The notes: generated by a model not told the origin, from the letters alone. A stretch of 64,000 nt of DNA from Acorus gramineus (GCA_030737835.1 JAUJYN010000012.1:898688-962687); one strand, 5' to 3'. Shown: positions 24,001 through 36,083, counted from the stretch's first letter. Numbers and translations: made by a program.

Positions 24001-24611
24001 CTCAATACATATTATATTAAAGAACTATTAAAAATATATACAACTAATTCATATAAATATATATTTCAAAAAAACTGAGCTGAACATGTTATTTAAAAAA
24101 ATACATTTGCATTGTTTTAAATTGCATCTGATTCTATTCATTTTGAAGAGAGCAAGTAAAAATAACTTGATAGATCATTTTTTTACAAAAAGGGATAACT
24201 AAAACACTATAAAAATCATTTGTCAAATATATGTTATTTTAAGAGAAGGAGAATGCTTTAATTATTTAATATTTTTAAAATTACAGCAAAATAAAGTGAG
24301 CCCGAACTTAAAGTCTGGTAAGTTGGGGGGTTTTTTTCTGTCACAAGACAAATATGGCTGTTTACAATCAATAATTCCAAGTCCTCTTTTGAAGGCTGAG
24401 AAGACTTGGCCAGAGAATGAACGTTATACTGGTCATAAGTCACGTGTTGTGACTATATTTATTTTTTATAATAACATAAAGGCTCCTCTTAAAAAAACAG
24501 TATTGAAAATTTATTTTATTTAACTTAATTGTTAATTTAAAATATTATTTTTATTTCTAAAAAAAGAAAGAGGGGCAGGAGAAAGAAAGAGTATGTGAGA
24601 AAGGCTCGGGA
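21027..24611. other. Gene-free AT-rich intergenic DNA with diverged repeats
   Basis: No gene is visible. Apart from the MITE at 22228-22449, text such as ACTGCACAAGGGGTT...GGACCTAACATTTTCC (23597-23640) and GGACTGGACATATCCTTTT (21231-21250; also 20454-20478) recurs. Near 23040-23180 GAGGTAYATAYTTC alternates with TTTTTATAAAAG at quasi-regular spacing. These look like decayed MITE pieces whose limits I cannot place. Confidence 0.4.
22228..22449. mobile_element. MITE related to the one at 12400-12630
   Basis: The left end AATTGTTTGAAAACGAATTTGG-like mirrors the right end AATTCATTTTCAAATACACC. Interior blocks AATCTAACAAAAATGAC and TTCCAAAAAACTGTTTTC align with the CRL intron 8 copy. It is more diverged than that copy. 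Confidence 0.5.
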
Positions 24612-25200
24612 TAGGGATGGCAATGAGACTGTCCCAATAGGATACCTGATCTGACCCTCTCGAGTTTGGGATGGATAAAATAAAACTCGGCGAGTTTGGG
24701 ATAGGAAATGGGTTTACTTAGCAAAATCCGCCCCGAACCCGCCTCGGTTGCTATTAATAATAAGATTAAATATTTTTACATAATTTATATTTGTTATTTG
24801 GTATTTCAAAAAAATATTAAAAAAATAAGAATGAATAAATTAAAACGCTAATTGAAATTTGAAATCATATAAACATACACGGATTGTCTTTTGGTATTCC
24901 AAAAAAAAAACGTTATATTTATTGCTTGTTATGGAGACTGAAAGTTTATATTTCTTATTTTGTAGAATTTATTCTAATAAATATTTATTTTTATTTAAAA
25001 TTTTAACTTAAATTAAATATTACATAAATCCGACCTAAATGGGACGGGTGGGGGCGGGTTTAGGTTTTTTTACATACTTATTAGGACGGGTTTGGGATGA
25101 AAAAACTAAACCCGTTACGGATTTAGAATGGGCTTGAAACAAAATTTTGAGAGCGGATCTGGGATTGGGATTCACAAAACCCGCCCCGTTGATACCCCTA
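24612..25200. mobile_element. Non-autonomous hAT-type element
   Basis: It begins TAGGGATGGCAATGAGAC and ends GTTGATACCCCTA, imperfect inverted repeats of the TAGGG type. It is flanked by 8-bp direct repeats, GCTCGGGA (24604-24611) and GCTGGGGA (25201-25208), differing at one base. An 8-bp duplication fits hAT. The interior repeats GAGTTTGGGAT and AAACCCGCC-like words on both strands. Length is 589 bp, with no transposase. Related decayed text flanks the MULE at 7279. Confidence 0.75.
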
Positions 25201-25208
25201 GCTGGGGA

Positions 25209-25560
25209 TAGCTGGGGAAGGGAGGGTGGTGGTGGACATCAGCCACCGCCCTCATTTGTCCACTGTCGCTCTCCCTCCACCCACCATCCTCTCTCTCTTT
25301 CTCTCTTCCTCTGCCCTATTGCCACCCTCTCCGGTCTCCTCCGCTTACCGCCACTACTCTCCCCCAGTGCCCACAAATGCCCTCCTCTTCCCCGACCTAT
25401 CTCTTTCTCTCTCTCCTTTTTTTCATGCAGTCCTCCTCCGACCACCACCATTGCCTTCCATCGACTACCCTCTCTTTCTCTCACACTCTTTTTCTTTCTT
25501 CTCCTGTTCGGTCGAGAAAATGATTTATTTTTTTTTTATGTAGTAGGGTGAATAAGATGA
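25209..25560. repeat. Pyrimidine-rich low-complexity stretch
   Basis: This is a C/T-rich strand (CTCTCTCTTTCTCTCTTCCTC and similar) giving open frames rich in Pro, Ser, Leu and Phe. No domain, start context or homology-like block supports a gene. Composition resembles the C/T-rich inside of the MULE at 7430-7690, so it may be relic repeat or old untranslated leader sequence. Confidence 0.45.
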
Positions 25561-25639
25561 GAGAAATGAGTAACCACCATCTTATTCCTTGGTTCAAATT
25601 TGGTCACATAATAGCCCCAAGACCCATTTTATGGTGCTA

Positions 25640-25985
25640 AGGACACTGTTTAGATAGCAACATAAGCTATTTTAAAATAAATAATTATTTATATATGAAC
25701 AACGAATAAATTATTTTTTTATTTAGTTGTGTTTTTAGTTTTTTTTTTTCATAGAGAAGCAGAATAATAAAGTTTTTGTTGTTTGGTTGACCATAATTAA
25801 ATTGTGAATAAAAATTTATAAAAAGTGAAAAATGATTAACATGTGATTTCTTTTATAGCAGTGTAATAGATTGGGTGGAATAACATATTTTTAGTGAAGA
25901 TATGAAATATCAAATCAGCTTATTCTTACTTATTATGACATAGTTATACTCACTTATTCTTTACAAATTGCAAACAAATAGGTTT
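25640..25985. repeat. Diverged MITE-like repeat related to 53842-54276
   Basis: Read in reverse complement, words such as TTTATTCACAATTTAATTATG, ATAACTATGTCATAATAAG and TTTAGTTGTGTTTTTAG follow the order seen in the 53842 element. The ends are unclear and the limits approximate. Confidence 0.35.
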
Positions 25986-26277
25986 TGGTAGACAAACGAA
26001 AGTAGCATTTTCAGCTTGACCGTAAGGTCAGCCACGGGAGATCCCTCCGATATAAAAAAAAAAAACTAACAAATAGGTTTGGGAGTTTTTCAGCTCTATA
26101 CCTATTCTAAATCTGTTCCACTGCACAAACATGAGCATAGGAAATGTTCTGGTTAGAAACGTGCTGTGTAGAGGGAAAAAACTTACACAGTTCTATAGGT
26201 TGATTTTGGTGTGCTTTGATTAACAACGTGTTTAACTCAAGTTTCACACACATGTTAGCGGTTCTGTAGCTTATTAA

Positions 26278-26508
26278 GGGTGCGTTTGGTTGCGCAATTG
26301 CTCTGCGATTGCGATTGCAGGAAGCTGCGTTTACAATCGTACAACCAAACAGTTTTACTGTAGCAGTTTTCTGCACACAGATTTCAGGTAAATAGTGCGC
26401 AAAAGCTGTGATTTCAAAAAGCTGAGAAAGTGAGCTTCCTGCAGAATCAGTTTTGCAATCGCAGATTCCTACAGAATTAATTTTGCAATCACGCAACCAA
26501 AGACACCC
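26278..26508. mobile_element. Harbinger/Tourist-type MITE (copy 2)
   Basis: This has the same length (231 bp), ends (GGGTGCGTTTGGTTGCGC) and internal order as the element at 6139-6369, with about 15 scattered differences. It is flanked by TAA duplications (26275-26277 and 26509-26511). One terminus has a substitution (AGACACCC instead of ACGCACCC), so this copy is older or damaged. Confidence 0.9.
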
Positions 26509-26647
26509 TAAGAATCAATATTATTTTCATATTATAAGTTTGAAAAAATAATGTCACATCATAGAATAATCACCTACAAAACCATATTTAAATAAGATTG
26601 GTAGATATAATAATTCTTTCCAAACTTATGGCATATAATAAAATTAT

Positions 26648-27397
26648 TAAAGGATTTTTGTATATATCCCCTCATAAATTTAAATTTTATCAAAATATCC
26701 TTGTTAAAATCAACATTGTAAAAATACCCCTAAATTTATTTTAAGTTAGTGCAATTGTACTCCTGTGATTGAGTTCCATCTGCTATGGTTAATCTTATTT
26801 GTTTTAGTTAGAGGGCGGCCAAATGACCTTAGTTTATTTGATTTCAACCTCACCTCCCTTTCTCTCTATCCAAACCATCTCATCATCTTTTTTTTATTCT
26901 ACAAATTCTAGGGTCACGGTTGCCATCTCATCTCTCATCTTCTTCTTTCAACATTGGTATCAAATGGCTTCTACAATGAGCATTTCTTCCCAAACTTCTT
27001 CAATAATAGATGAACGGTCGAATCATGCTATCTATTGTGAGTTACCTTGCAAGATGTGGACTTCTACCAAAGAAGTGACTAAAGAAAAGAAGGGGAATTA
27101 GGATTCAAACTTCGAAGAGGAAGCAAACGGGGTCTAGGATATCAGGAAACACACATTAAATGGAGAGAAGATAGTTTTCTTTGTTCAGATGTAAGTTTGG
27201 GCATTTGAGACATTTTATATGTGGGGTTAGTCTTAGTAACTATAACTAATCCATGATGTTTCACAACGTGTCTTACAGGACTATGTTTGCACTAATTTAA
27301 AGTTTTTGAAGGATAATTTTACATTGCTGATTTTAATTAACATGAATAATTTGATAAAATTTAAATTTCACAGGGGTATATATATAAAAATCCTTTA
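26648..27397. mobile_element. DNA transposon remnant with about 115-bp inverted repeats
   Basis: The left end (TAAAGGATTTTTGTATATAT) and the reverse complement of the right end match with few gaps for roughly 115 bp, through AAATTTAAATTTTATCAAA and up to TTAGTGCAA. Between them lies an AT/CT-rich interior with an open frame at 26823-27101 (92 codons). Its part ATYCELPCKMWTSTK-like faintly recalls the GRF zinc-finger pattern often carried by plant transposons. That resemblance is weak. No transposase core is seen. The element lies directly upstream of the Sec14-type gene. Confidence 0.65.
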
Positions 27398-27539
27398 AGA
27401 TCACCGCATGTGATGATTCCGAACCCCCGGTCATAAGTCATAACGCTGTGTCTCTCTCACTCTCACTCGTGGTCACGACTTCTCCATGCCTGCCACGAAA
27501 ACTGGCATTTTCTGCTGTAGCTTTAAACGCCCGTCTCTC

Positions 27540-27553
27540 GTGTGTGTGTGTGT
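27540..27553. repeat. GT microsatellite in the Sec14-type 5' leader
   Basis: A short run of GT units lies about 140 bp upstream of the start codon at 27694, within a GC-moderate leader that begins near 27430. Confidence 0.8.
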
Positions 27554-27693
27554 GGATCTACTTCAACCACTGTTGGGTTCTCCGAATTTTCAGTATTTGT
27601 GGACATTGTTTCATTCAAAGCCCTCTCTTTCCGTCTCTCTGTCTCATCCAGAGCTCCTTCAGCCATTTTTTATTCGTTTTTGGTGTTTCCGAG

Positions 27694-30600
27694 ATGGATT
27701 CGAGAGACCCACATGAGGTTTCTGACGAGGGAGAGCAGAAAAAACTCGCCTTGATGAGGGCCTTTGTTGAGAGGGAGGATCCGGCTTCAAAGGTGATTGC
27801 TTTCTCTGTTTTTTTTTTTTTTTTTGAAGAATTACATGTTTTATGTCACTCTTGTTGTTGTGTTGGTTTGAATTAGATTTGTTGGGGGTACTTTTTATAA
27901 AGTGGGTTTCCTTTTTCTGTGTTAATTTTGGTCGCAGAAATCTATAATTGTTCAAAAGGGTTTCTGTTTTTATGTCTTTGTTAATAGTGAGAGGTGAATC
28001 TTTGTTTTATTTATTTATTTTGGTTTAATTGTTGGTATTGAAAGAAAATTCAATGCTTCAACTCCAAGTATTCTATTAGATTATAAAGTTAAATAACAGG
28101 TAATAAAGCAAGATGTGGTCATAAAAGAATCAATAAAAAAAAAATGCTCTAGATACTGTTACTCCCCTGAACAAAGATTTGAATGTGATAGCAATTTTTT
28201 TTTATGTAAAATGTGTTTTTGGATCAACCAACATGGGCAAGACTGTTTGATATGGTGGTTATGTTATTGTTCGTCTAATAAACAGTGTCCCCATAACACC
28301 ATAGATTCTTCAGTGAATGCATGAACAATACTGTTTGATATGGTGTTCATGTTATTTTTTGTGTATTTGATGCAAATTATATTTTACTGAAAAGGTTGAT
28401 TTTTAATTGTAAATATTGAACCTGTGCGCGTGCGACTTTGCATGTCATCCTACTTGAAATGAGTCCTCATACAGGGAGCAAAATTTTGACAATTTGGTGG
28501 TCAAATTGATTTTCGGTCATTGATAAAAAAAGAAATATCTTGTCCATTCATTACTTATATACATGCCGGTTTGGGTCACTGAATTGATTATAGTTGTGGT
28601 TATTAGATCTTTTGCCCTTTTAAATTGGTTAGGCTCTGCAGGCATGTGCCGCTTGCTTAAATCCTTAATAATTCTATTTATTTTCCAGTAATAATTAAAA
28701 ATGGTTGGTTTTGAAGCTATCTAGAGGCCAACAAATTGAATATTAGAGAATACTATCTTGATAATATGAACTTTTTTTAATGAAAATGTGATCTCAAGCA
28801 CAAAATCTTATCATCAATTTGACAAAAGATAATCTTAGCTGGACAGATAGACTTGCTATACTTTGTCGAGATTGTCCCTTTCTGTGCTAAGAAAACTCAG
28901 AATTGTGTGTGAAGTATGCTTGATAAGCCTGTTCAATAGAAAACTCTACCATTGAAGTTAATATTTCATGTTTGTTGGGCCTTCATGGAAGATAATATGT
29001 TAACAAATTAAAATTTTAAAACAAGCCCCTAATTTTTGGATTGTTAGCTTAAGTACCACTTTAGGATGTTGTGTTTTTTCTGACAACACACAGTAACCTA
29101 TGATTTTTTCCCTGGGCGGTTGGGATTTTATTATAATCCAAAAAAAAAGTAAAAAAAATTGCACTTGCACAGATCATATATGCATCTAAGTGACAAATGT
29201 AGAGAATCCTTATATGGACCAACGAAAAAGCACCACATAGATATACCAAAAAAGACCACTTTTAATTGAAATGCCCCCACTTTATTTGAATTTACATGAG
29301 AAATCATACATGCGCACATTAAACAGTTTTGTGCCACCTACATAACATGCATTCATTTACCCACATAGAGATTCTGTGAGTCTTCGACACAGGTGATCTC
29401 GTCAAGATGTTTGATTTGGGTGACAAAATAGGTAACATAGTTGATAAGTACAGCGAATGCCAGGAGATACTCATGAAGATTTTTATGTCATGAAGAGACT
29501 CTCGCTATAATTCATAAAATTCCTGATGGTCAATATTACACGCCTCTGGTCCATTAATGCGTTCTTCCAAAATCTACTCCCACGTTTGGACTAAGCAAAT
29601 CAGTATCATTGAGAGTATTATTTTTCTCCCCATAATTGGTAGTCATGGATACTATATCGTATTATAAACTGATACGTTCACAGTAACTTTTCATTTGTGC
29701 AGGAAGTTGATGATCTGATGCTTAGGCGGTTCCTACGTGCACGAGACCATGATATCGCAAAGGCTTCAAACCAATTCTTGAAGTCCCTCAAGTGGAGACG
29801 AGCATCGGTCCCGAATGGTTTCATTTCAAAGTCGGAGATCCTTAACGAGCTTGAGAAGAAGGAGGTCTTCATGCAGGGGTTTGATAAGAAGGGTTCCCCG
29901 ATCGCAGTTGTGCTCGCTGCCAATCATTTTCCATCAAAGTCTAACCTGGAAGAGTTCAAACGTACGTAATTTTCATTCAATTAGTTTGGTAATCGAGAGT
30001 GTAGTGGATTGGAGTCCAACTACCTCAAAGTGAGCCTTAGGGCCCCCTTTTAGACTGTGTTTGGAAACAGGATTGGAAAGTAGCTTTTGACCAAAAGAGA
30101 ATTTTCAATGAGCTTTTTAGAAGCTTGATTTGAACATAGCTTTCAACAATAATCTTGTTTGGTAACAGATGAATAGATGTATAATATAACTTGCAAATCT
30201 AGTTGCTGTTTAGTAGATGATCTATTAAACAAGAATATGAATTTTGTAATTAACAGATACATAACTAGGTAATCATGTTGAATGGTTGAGGATAGGAGTG
30301 TTGTAGGTTTGGTTTTCAGCTTTTTAAAAAGGGTCAACCGTAACTTCCAGAAAATCTAGTTATTTCCACTTCAAAATATACTATCCCTCTGTTATGGATG
30401 AATAAATAGGTATAAACTATACCAATCTCCCCTGTTATAGTGATTATCATTTATTCTAACGTATCAAGGCATAAGTATTACAGTTTATCTATGCTAGATT
30501 AATAATCGGAATTGAATAGAAAAGTGTGTTCAGTTCAACTTCTGACCAAGAACAATTTCTTGAAACCTGAAACCTCTCCGATAAAGCTTGTCTGATGACA

Positions 30601-31777
30601 ACATATGTTCAATATTTTGCAGGTCTGGTAGTGTACACTCTTGACAAGTTTTGTGCCAGGTAATTGAGAAAATGCTAATGGAGATCTTTTGAACCGTAAA
30701 AAGCATCATGAATTCATTCCTTATGAGCACTTTATATTCAAATTTATGTATTTATATGCAGATGTTTCCTGAATTTAGGTGGTGAAATTTCAGAATGTAT
30801 CTCACTAAATGCATTTTGTCTTTGATGAAAGTATGTCAGGAGGACAGGAGCAATTTACGGTCATTGGTGATCTTCAAAACTGGGGATATACAAATTGCGA
30901 CATCCGCGCCTATTTAGCAGCTCTGGATATCATGCAGGTACTTGTGTTTGATCAGCCATTGTTGGATAATATTCCATAAAGTCTCCTTTGTTAGCCAGTT
31001 AAGATATTATAATATCCATGAACTTAACCCATCTTTATCTTTTGAAACTTAATAAATTACTCTTGTTGTATAGATCATTCTAATCTTTAGTTTATCTTTG
31101 GTATAATCTATACATCTTTTTTTTAATTTACAAATTTTACGCCTAAATGAAACATGTGATAGTATGAAGGAGAAGAGAGTGATGATTAATACACCTATCT
31201 TTTATTAGTATTTTATGTAGAGTGATGATTAATACACCTATCTTTTATTAGTATTTTATGTAAGAATATTTATTTTATTATATATATCATTGGATGAAAA
31301 AAATGGAATCAGTCTTAATCCATTTCTCTGATGGAATGGTTAAACCATTGTATTCTAATAATAGAAATATTCTCAACATATTTGTTAGTAAATGTTATTA
31401 GAAAATCATTTCAGGTTTATGTCATGATCATACCTGAACACCTTTGTATTGGCAGAGTTACTACCCAGAGAGGCTCGGCAAGATTTTTGTGATCCATGTC
31501 CCCTACATTTTCTGGGCAGCATGGAAGGTCATTTACCCATTCATCGATCAGAAAACCAAAAAGAAGGTAATTGAGTGTTAATCACCTGTGATAATATATG
31601 TTCATTGAAATTTTCATTATATCGTCTGATAACACTCTAAAACATTGCATATTTGCTCAGTTTGTGTTTGTGGAGGATAAGAAACTAAAAGAGACATTGC
31701 TGCAAGACATCAACGAAAGCCAACTCCCGAATATATATGGAGGGAAGTTACAACTAGTTCCGATTCAAGACTCTTGA
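27694..31777 (+). CDS. Sec14-like CRAL-TRIO phosphatidylinositol transfer family protein
   Basis: Six exons: 27694-27792, 29703-29961, 30623-30659, 30832-30937, 31456-31566 and 31661-31777, all GT-AG and in frame, give 242 residues. A CRAL-TRIO N-terminal helical part (DDLMLRRFLRARDHDIAKASNQFL, about 35-60) precedes the lipid-binding lobe (about 80-232), with FMQGFDKKGSPIAVV, VVYTLDKFCASM, YYPERLGKIFVIHVPYIFWAAWK and a C-terminal NIYGGKL block. It matches the short Arabidopsis group (At1g01630/At1g14820 type, about 250 residues). Such proteins bind and exchange phosphoinositides or other lipids between membranes; the substrate of this one is not known. I chose the start at 27694 because it gives the family's N-terminus; the frame upstream is open but reads as leader. 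Exon 3 is only 37 bp. Intron 1 is 1.9 kb. Confidence 0.94.
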
Positions 31778-32389
31778 GTGGTAATTCGGTATGCGCTCTT
31801 GACTAATGGTTCCAGTAAGTGAGACTTTCTCCCATTGGTAAGAGAAGATTTAATTAAAATTAAAAGTAAAAATAATTAGCAATACAGTCTGGAGAAGTCA
31901 GATTGCACATGAACAATTAGCAACACAGTCCTGTACCACTATTATTGTTTTGGAAGAAGCATTTGCAGAAGATGTTGTGTTCAGTTTGTGATTTTTTTTG
32001 GGGGTCTACTAAAAAAATGATGGTGGGTGTTTGATTTTTATGGGTCTCAAGAGTTTTTGCATATTGTTTTTTTTTTAAAAAAAAATTATAGGCTTACCTA
32101 TTGAAGTAAATGTTGTTATAGAAAAAAGGTATATACTAAGATATAATAGTATGTATTTTTTCTTTAAAAACATAAAAAAATTAATTTCGTATTTTTTAAA
32201 ATAAAATCACATATACTACAATAGTGTAGTAAATTCTACACTATTATAATATATGAGGTAGCTAACGGGGCTGTAAAATAAACTTAGTGTATCGTGGGCT
32301 ATTTTGTTTTCAAATGGTTCATTTGAAAAATGATACGTTCACCCCCATGTGAGTTTCGTCCACAACCACGGTGGTGGTTTTTTTTATAA
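31778..32389. other. 3' flank of the Sec14-type gene and AT-rich spacer
   Basis: The first 250 bp probably hold the 3'UTR. From about 32090 the text resembles other decayed repeats (GTATATACTAAGATATAATAG, ATAGTGTAGTAAATTCTACACTATTAT with a small perfect palindrome near 32220-32245). No gene is seen. Confidence 0.4.
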
Positions 32390-32600
32390 GGGAAAAATCC
32401 ATATAACCCCCTGAAACCATGCCTAAATTCATATAATTCTCTTCAATCTTTATATATCCATATAACCCTCTATAATCAGATCTCAAAATCCATATAACCC
32501 CCTTTGTCCGCCTTCCGTCAGTTGAGTTAACGGCGATGAATTTATGCAGGGGGTTATATAGATTTAAGCCAGATTATAGGGGGTTATATGGATTTTTTCC
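32390..32600. mobile_element. Foldback MITE, short form (copy C)
   Basis: It starts GGGAAAAATCCATATAACCC and ends GGGTTATATGGATTTTTTCC, an inverted repeat. The arms carry the same CCATATAACCCCCTG subunits as the long form, but the core is different, a GC-richer block with GTTAACGGCGATGAATTTAT. Length is 211 bp, non-coding. Copy D at 33287 holds the same core in the opposite orientation. Confidence 0.8.
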
Positions 32601-33286
32601 AAAAAAAAAATTTATTTTTTTTTCTCTGCATGTGGTTTTAAAATTGAGCTGTTTAACATTTACTTTTGAATTTTTTTTCAAGATACCATGCACCTTTAAT
32701 TTTAATCAAAGAAAATGGTTATTTAAATAAGAAACACATACAAGATCACCCACCAAAGAGATATAAGGAAAAGATATATATATTCTATCTCTTGGTATTT
32801 TAAAAAAAGAACTCAAAATTACTCATCCACATACAGTTTATCTCCAATAAAAATCACTCTCATGACACCAACACAAGATGTGCTCCAAGATTTAATAAAA
32901 AAATAAAACTCATCCTCTTGGCATTTTTGAATTTTTAGAAATTTTTTTTCTAAAAACTGTCACATGTATGATATCACGCACACATCTCTCATACTTACTC
33001 CCAACACAAATAATTTATGCAGGGGTATAGTTGTCATTTAAAAAGTCATAAACTTTTATCCATCTTTTATCTACCATTTGTCATTATTTTATCCAAGGTG
33101 AATCAAATAACAAAAATATCAATTTTACGTTTCCCAATGAAAATAATAGAAAAGACAATAAAACAAAAATTTACAATCCATTAGATGTTAATGCATGTAA
33201 ATGTTAATTTACTCCATTATTAATGTGTCAGGGTACTGGTTATGAAATCACATGTCATTTATAATTTTAAAAAAAAAAGCATAAAT
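32601..33286. other. AT-rich spacer between two short foldback copies
   Basis: I see no gene or clear repeat. Words such as CTCATGACACCAACACAAGAT suggest old repeat material. Confidence 0.4.
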
Positions 33287-33509
33287 AAAAAAGGGAAAAA
33301 TCCATATAACCCCTTGTAATCTGGCTTAAATCCATATAACTCCCTGCATAAATTCATCGCCGTTAACTTGACTGACGGAAGGTGGACGGAGGGGGTTATA
33401 TGGATTTTGGGGTCTGATTACAGGGGGTTATATGGATATATGAAGATTGCAGGGGGTTATATGGATTTAGGCCAAATTTTGGGGGGTTATATGGATTTTT
33501 CCCTTTTTT
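33287..33509. mobile_element. Foldback MITE, short form (copy D)
   Basis: The ends AAAAAAGGGAAAAATCCATA and TATGGATTTTTCCCTTTTTT are perfect mirrors for about 27 bp. The arms hold repeated GGGGGTTATATGGAT subunits: two on the left, four on the right. The core GCCGTTAACTTGACTGACGG corresponds to copy C in reverse. Length is 223 bp. Its crisp ends make it the youngest-looking member of the family in the window. Confidence 0.85.
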
Positions 33510-35549
33510 AAAATATATTCACCCATTAAAATAATTATTGTTATAAAAATGAAATATATTAAAATATACTTTTAATTTTAAACTTTAAAAAATTAGACTC
33601 ATTGCAATAATACAATATACAGAAATGGCATAGTGTATGGGCATGAGGACTACTTTTAGACTGCAAACATAGCTTTAAAATTGATTAAATGTATGAGTGC
33701 TCTTCCCATAAATACCTACACATTTTTAAACATTTTCTTTTTTGGGTAATGATGTATTTAAACCATTTTACAATCTCATTTGCATTTATCACGTTACTAA
33801 TGCAGTATTTTATATCACATATATTCTCATTTATAAAAAAAAACAAAAATATTCATTTAATTCATACAAATATATATTTTATTTTTTATAAAGAAATGTA
33901 GGGAAAATTATATTTATACCCCTATTAAATCACTATTTTAGCTTTATACCCTCTTTAAAAAAGTAATTGCATGTAAACCCTTGAAAAATTCATTCATATT
34001 ACATTTATGTTTTTCCATCTATCTTCGGTACCTGACTTATCTAACCACAGTTACCAACCTAATCATACCCCATGAAATTTTCCTTTTACCCTTGACTAAA
34101 CCTAGAGAAATTTGCATTTACACCTGTTATATTTTCAAAAGTACATATTTTCATATATTTTTCAAAATTGTTTTGGACATTTCTCTATACAATTTATTAA
34201 TTTTTACATACATGTGAGGGAAGTTATCTTTTCTTTATATTCATAGCATAATTTGTATAAATTGATTATATTTATATATTTCATATGCATAATCATATTT
34301 CTCATGTGAAGTTTAATTTTAAAGCTAAAAAATTTAAATTTGACATAATTTAAATTGGGGAAGAAACACATGCACCTAAAAATCTATAGCAAATAAAGAA
34401 AGAGTTAGCATTTACAGCTCCACCAAATGAGCGTTTACAATTCTAGATCCAGCCCTCAAAACCTTATAAAAGAGCACTACTTTGGAAGAGAAGGGGGAGA
34501 AGAGAACGGCCAGCAGATCTTCGTTCACACAAATCCTTTTCCATTCATCTTTCTTGCTTTCTTTACTTTTTATTTTGAGTTTTTGTTTTTATTTTTTATT
34601 ATTAGTATTAGAGACATAGCTTTGATTTTATTGTGTTTTTTTTTATGTTTAATCAATAAAAAAAGTGACTATTTATTTGATTTTCATGGATATTTTTTTT
34701 ATTCTAGAATATCACGATCATGGTAGCTTAGATAATCCTCCCATCAAGGAAAAGATTTCACCCCATGAACGTAAGTGATTAGTTTTTTTTTCCTTATATA
34801 TGCATCTTATGTTGTCTGATTTATGTTTCATGTTTATATAGTTTCCTTAACTCAAATTTCTTATGATTATGGGTATTTTTTTATATTTTTCATTGTTTTA
34901 CTAAGATAAGATATTGTTGATATTTTATAAACCCTATTTTTAAATCGAATAGAAGTGAATTGCCTTTGAAATATTTTGTTTTCATTGATTGAACATCTAA
35001 ACTGTCAAGGAAGAGACTTCACTATTAGAATCATCCTTGATCTAATAGTTAATGGTGTATCAACTAGTCAAGTTTTAAAATAAAACTTTTTAATCTATAT
35101 TTTTCATATGAGCAATTAAAATCTCACTCATGTGAAGTAAATGAAATATAAGTGCAAATGAAAAAATCATCTCGATACTTGTGTGGGTGGATTTTCAATA
35201 CTTGGTAGCTTTTTCATATCTTGACTCCAACTTTGATTTTTATTTTTGGTTTAAGTAGTTTTCTTAAATCAATACTCCAAATTCTTATTTTAAAACTTTT
35301 TTATTAGACATTGATCATCTTTTATTTTTACTTATTTGTTTCAATAGTCTCATTGTAGAATTGACTTCTTGCTACCACTTTTTATCAAGAAGAGATAAAA
35401 GTTTTATAGATTTTTTTTTTGTTGGCAAAGACAAATTTTAATGACAAATTTCAAAATCATCAATTAAGCCACCAACAAATTGTGGTTCTGAAAGAGTGGT
35501 AGCAAGAGATTTTAAGGAAGTCTGCATGATCGAACCTTTAGATAATCAA
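33510..35549. other. Gene-free AT-rich DNA
   Basis: No gene is supported. An open frame at 34427-34726 begins in GCGTTTACAATTC and becomes a Phe/Ile/Leu-rich run of T-rich DNA; it has no domain and no start support. A leader-like patch with ATAAAAGAGC near 34465 and the phrases CCATCAAGGAAAAGATTTC (34741) and CTGTCAAGGAAGAGACTTC (35003) may be relics of one repeat. Confidence 0.4.
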
Positions 35550-36083
35550 TGTGTTGGTGTTTTGACCAAAATACATAATTCAATGTTCCATAATGAGTTG
35601 TAACCTCCTCATATAATTGCATGAATTATAACTTCATTATAAATGTTTAATTTCAACATTATATAGGTGCTTTATTGTGGAACATTTTGGTCTTTTGAAA
35701 CGTTCAAAACTGTCATATTGCTTTTATAAGGCATTTAATGGAAATTACTTTGGTAGCACCTATGTGTTGTGAATGTATATATATAGGGCATATGCATTCT
35801 CATTATATACTACACTAATAAGTTTTCATTTCTACCAAAGAAAAAAAACGTGATTTGATGGTTGCGTGAGGAGATAAGAGAGTTGCATGTTTTAGGCTTT
35901 TTCACATCAATTACAAAATTATTTATTCCTGAGATATTAAATCATCTATTCCCTTTCCACTTATCAATCTCTTAATATTATGATATTTGATCCGAGCATC
36001 TAAAAGGATCGTAGTCTGTTTATCGTGGTTCTTTCGTAGCTCGTACCTCGAAAGAACAAAACATATTATGGTCGTATCTCTCA
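35550..36083 (+). mobile_element. Fossil Copia-like LTR fragment (suspected)
   Basis: The stretch begins TG and ends CA. It has a TATA-like segment near 35775-35790 (GTATATATATAGGGC) and is followed at 36084 by GTGGTATGAGCCA, similar to the primer-binding region that pairs with initiator tRNA-Met in Ty1/copia elements. No gag or pol, and no second LTR, is visible, so it is a broken, old remnant. Limits and family are tentative. Confidence 0.35.

Noticed and set aside
25147-25551. Open frames of 134 and 105 codons
   Set aside because: Low-complexity pyrimidine-rich sequence, partly inside the hAT-type element; no domain.
34427-34726. 99-codon frame before the suspected LTR
   Set aside because: T-rich DNA translating to Phe/Leu/Ile runs; no motif and no gene context.
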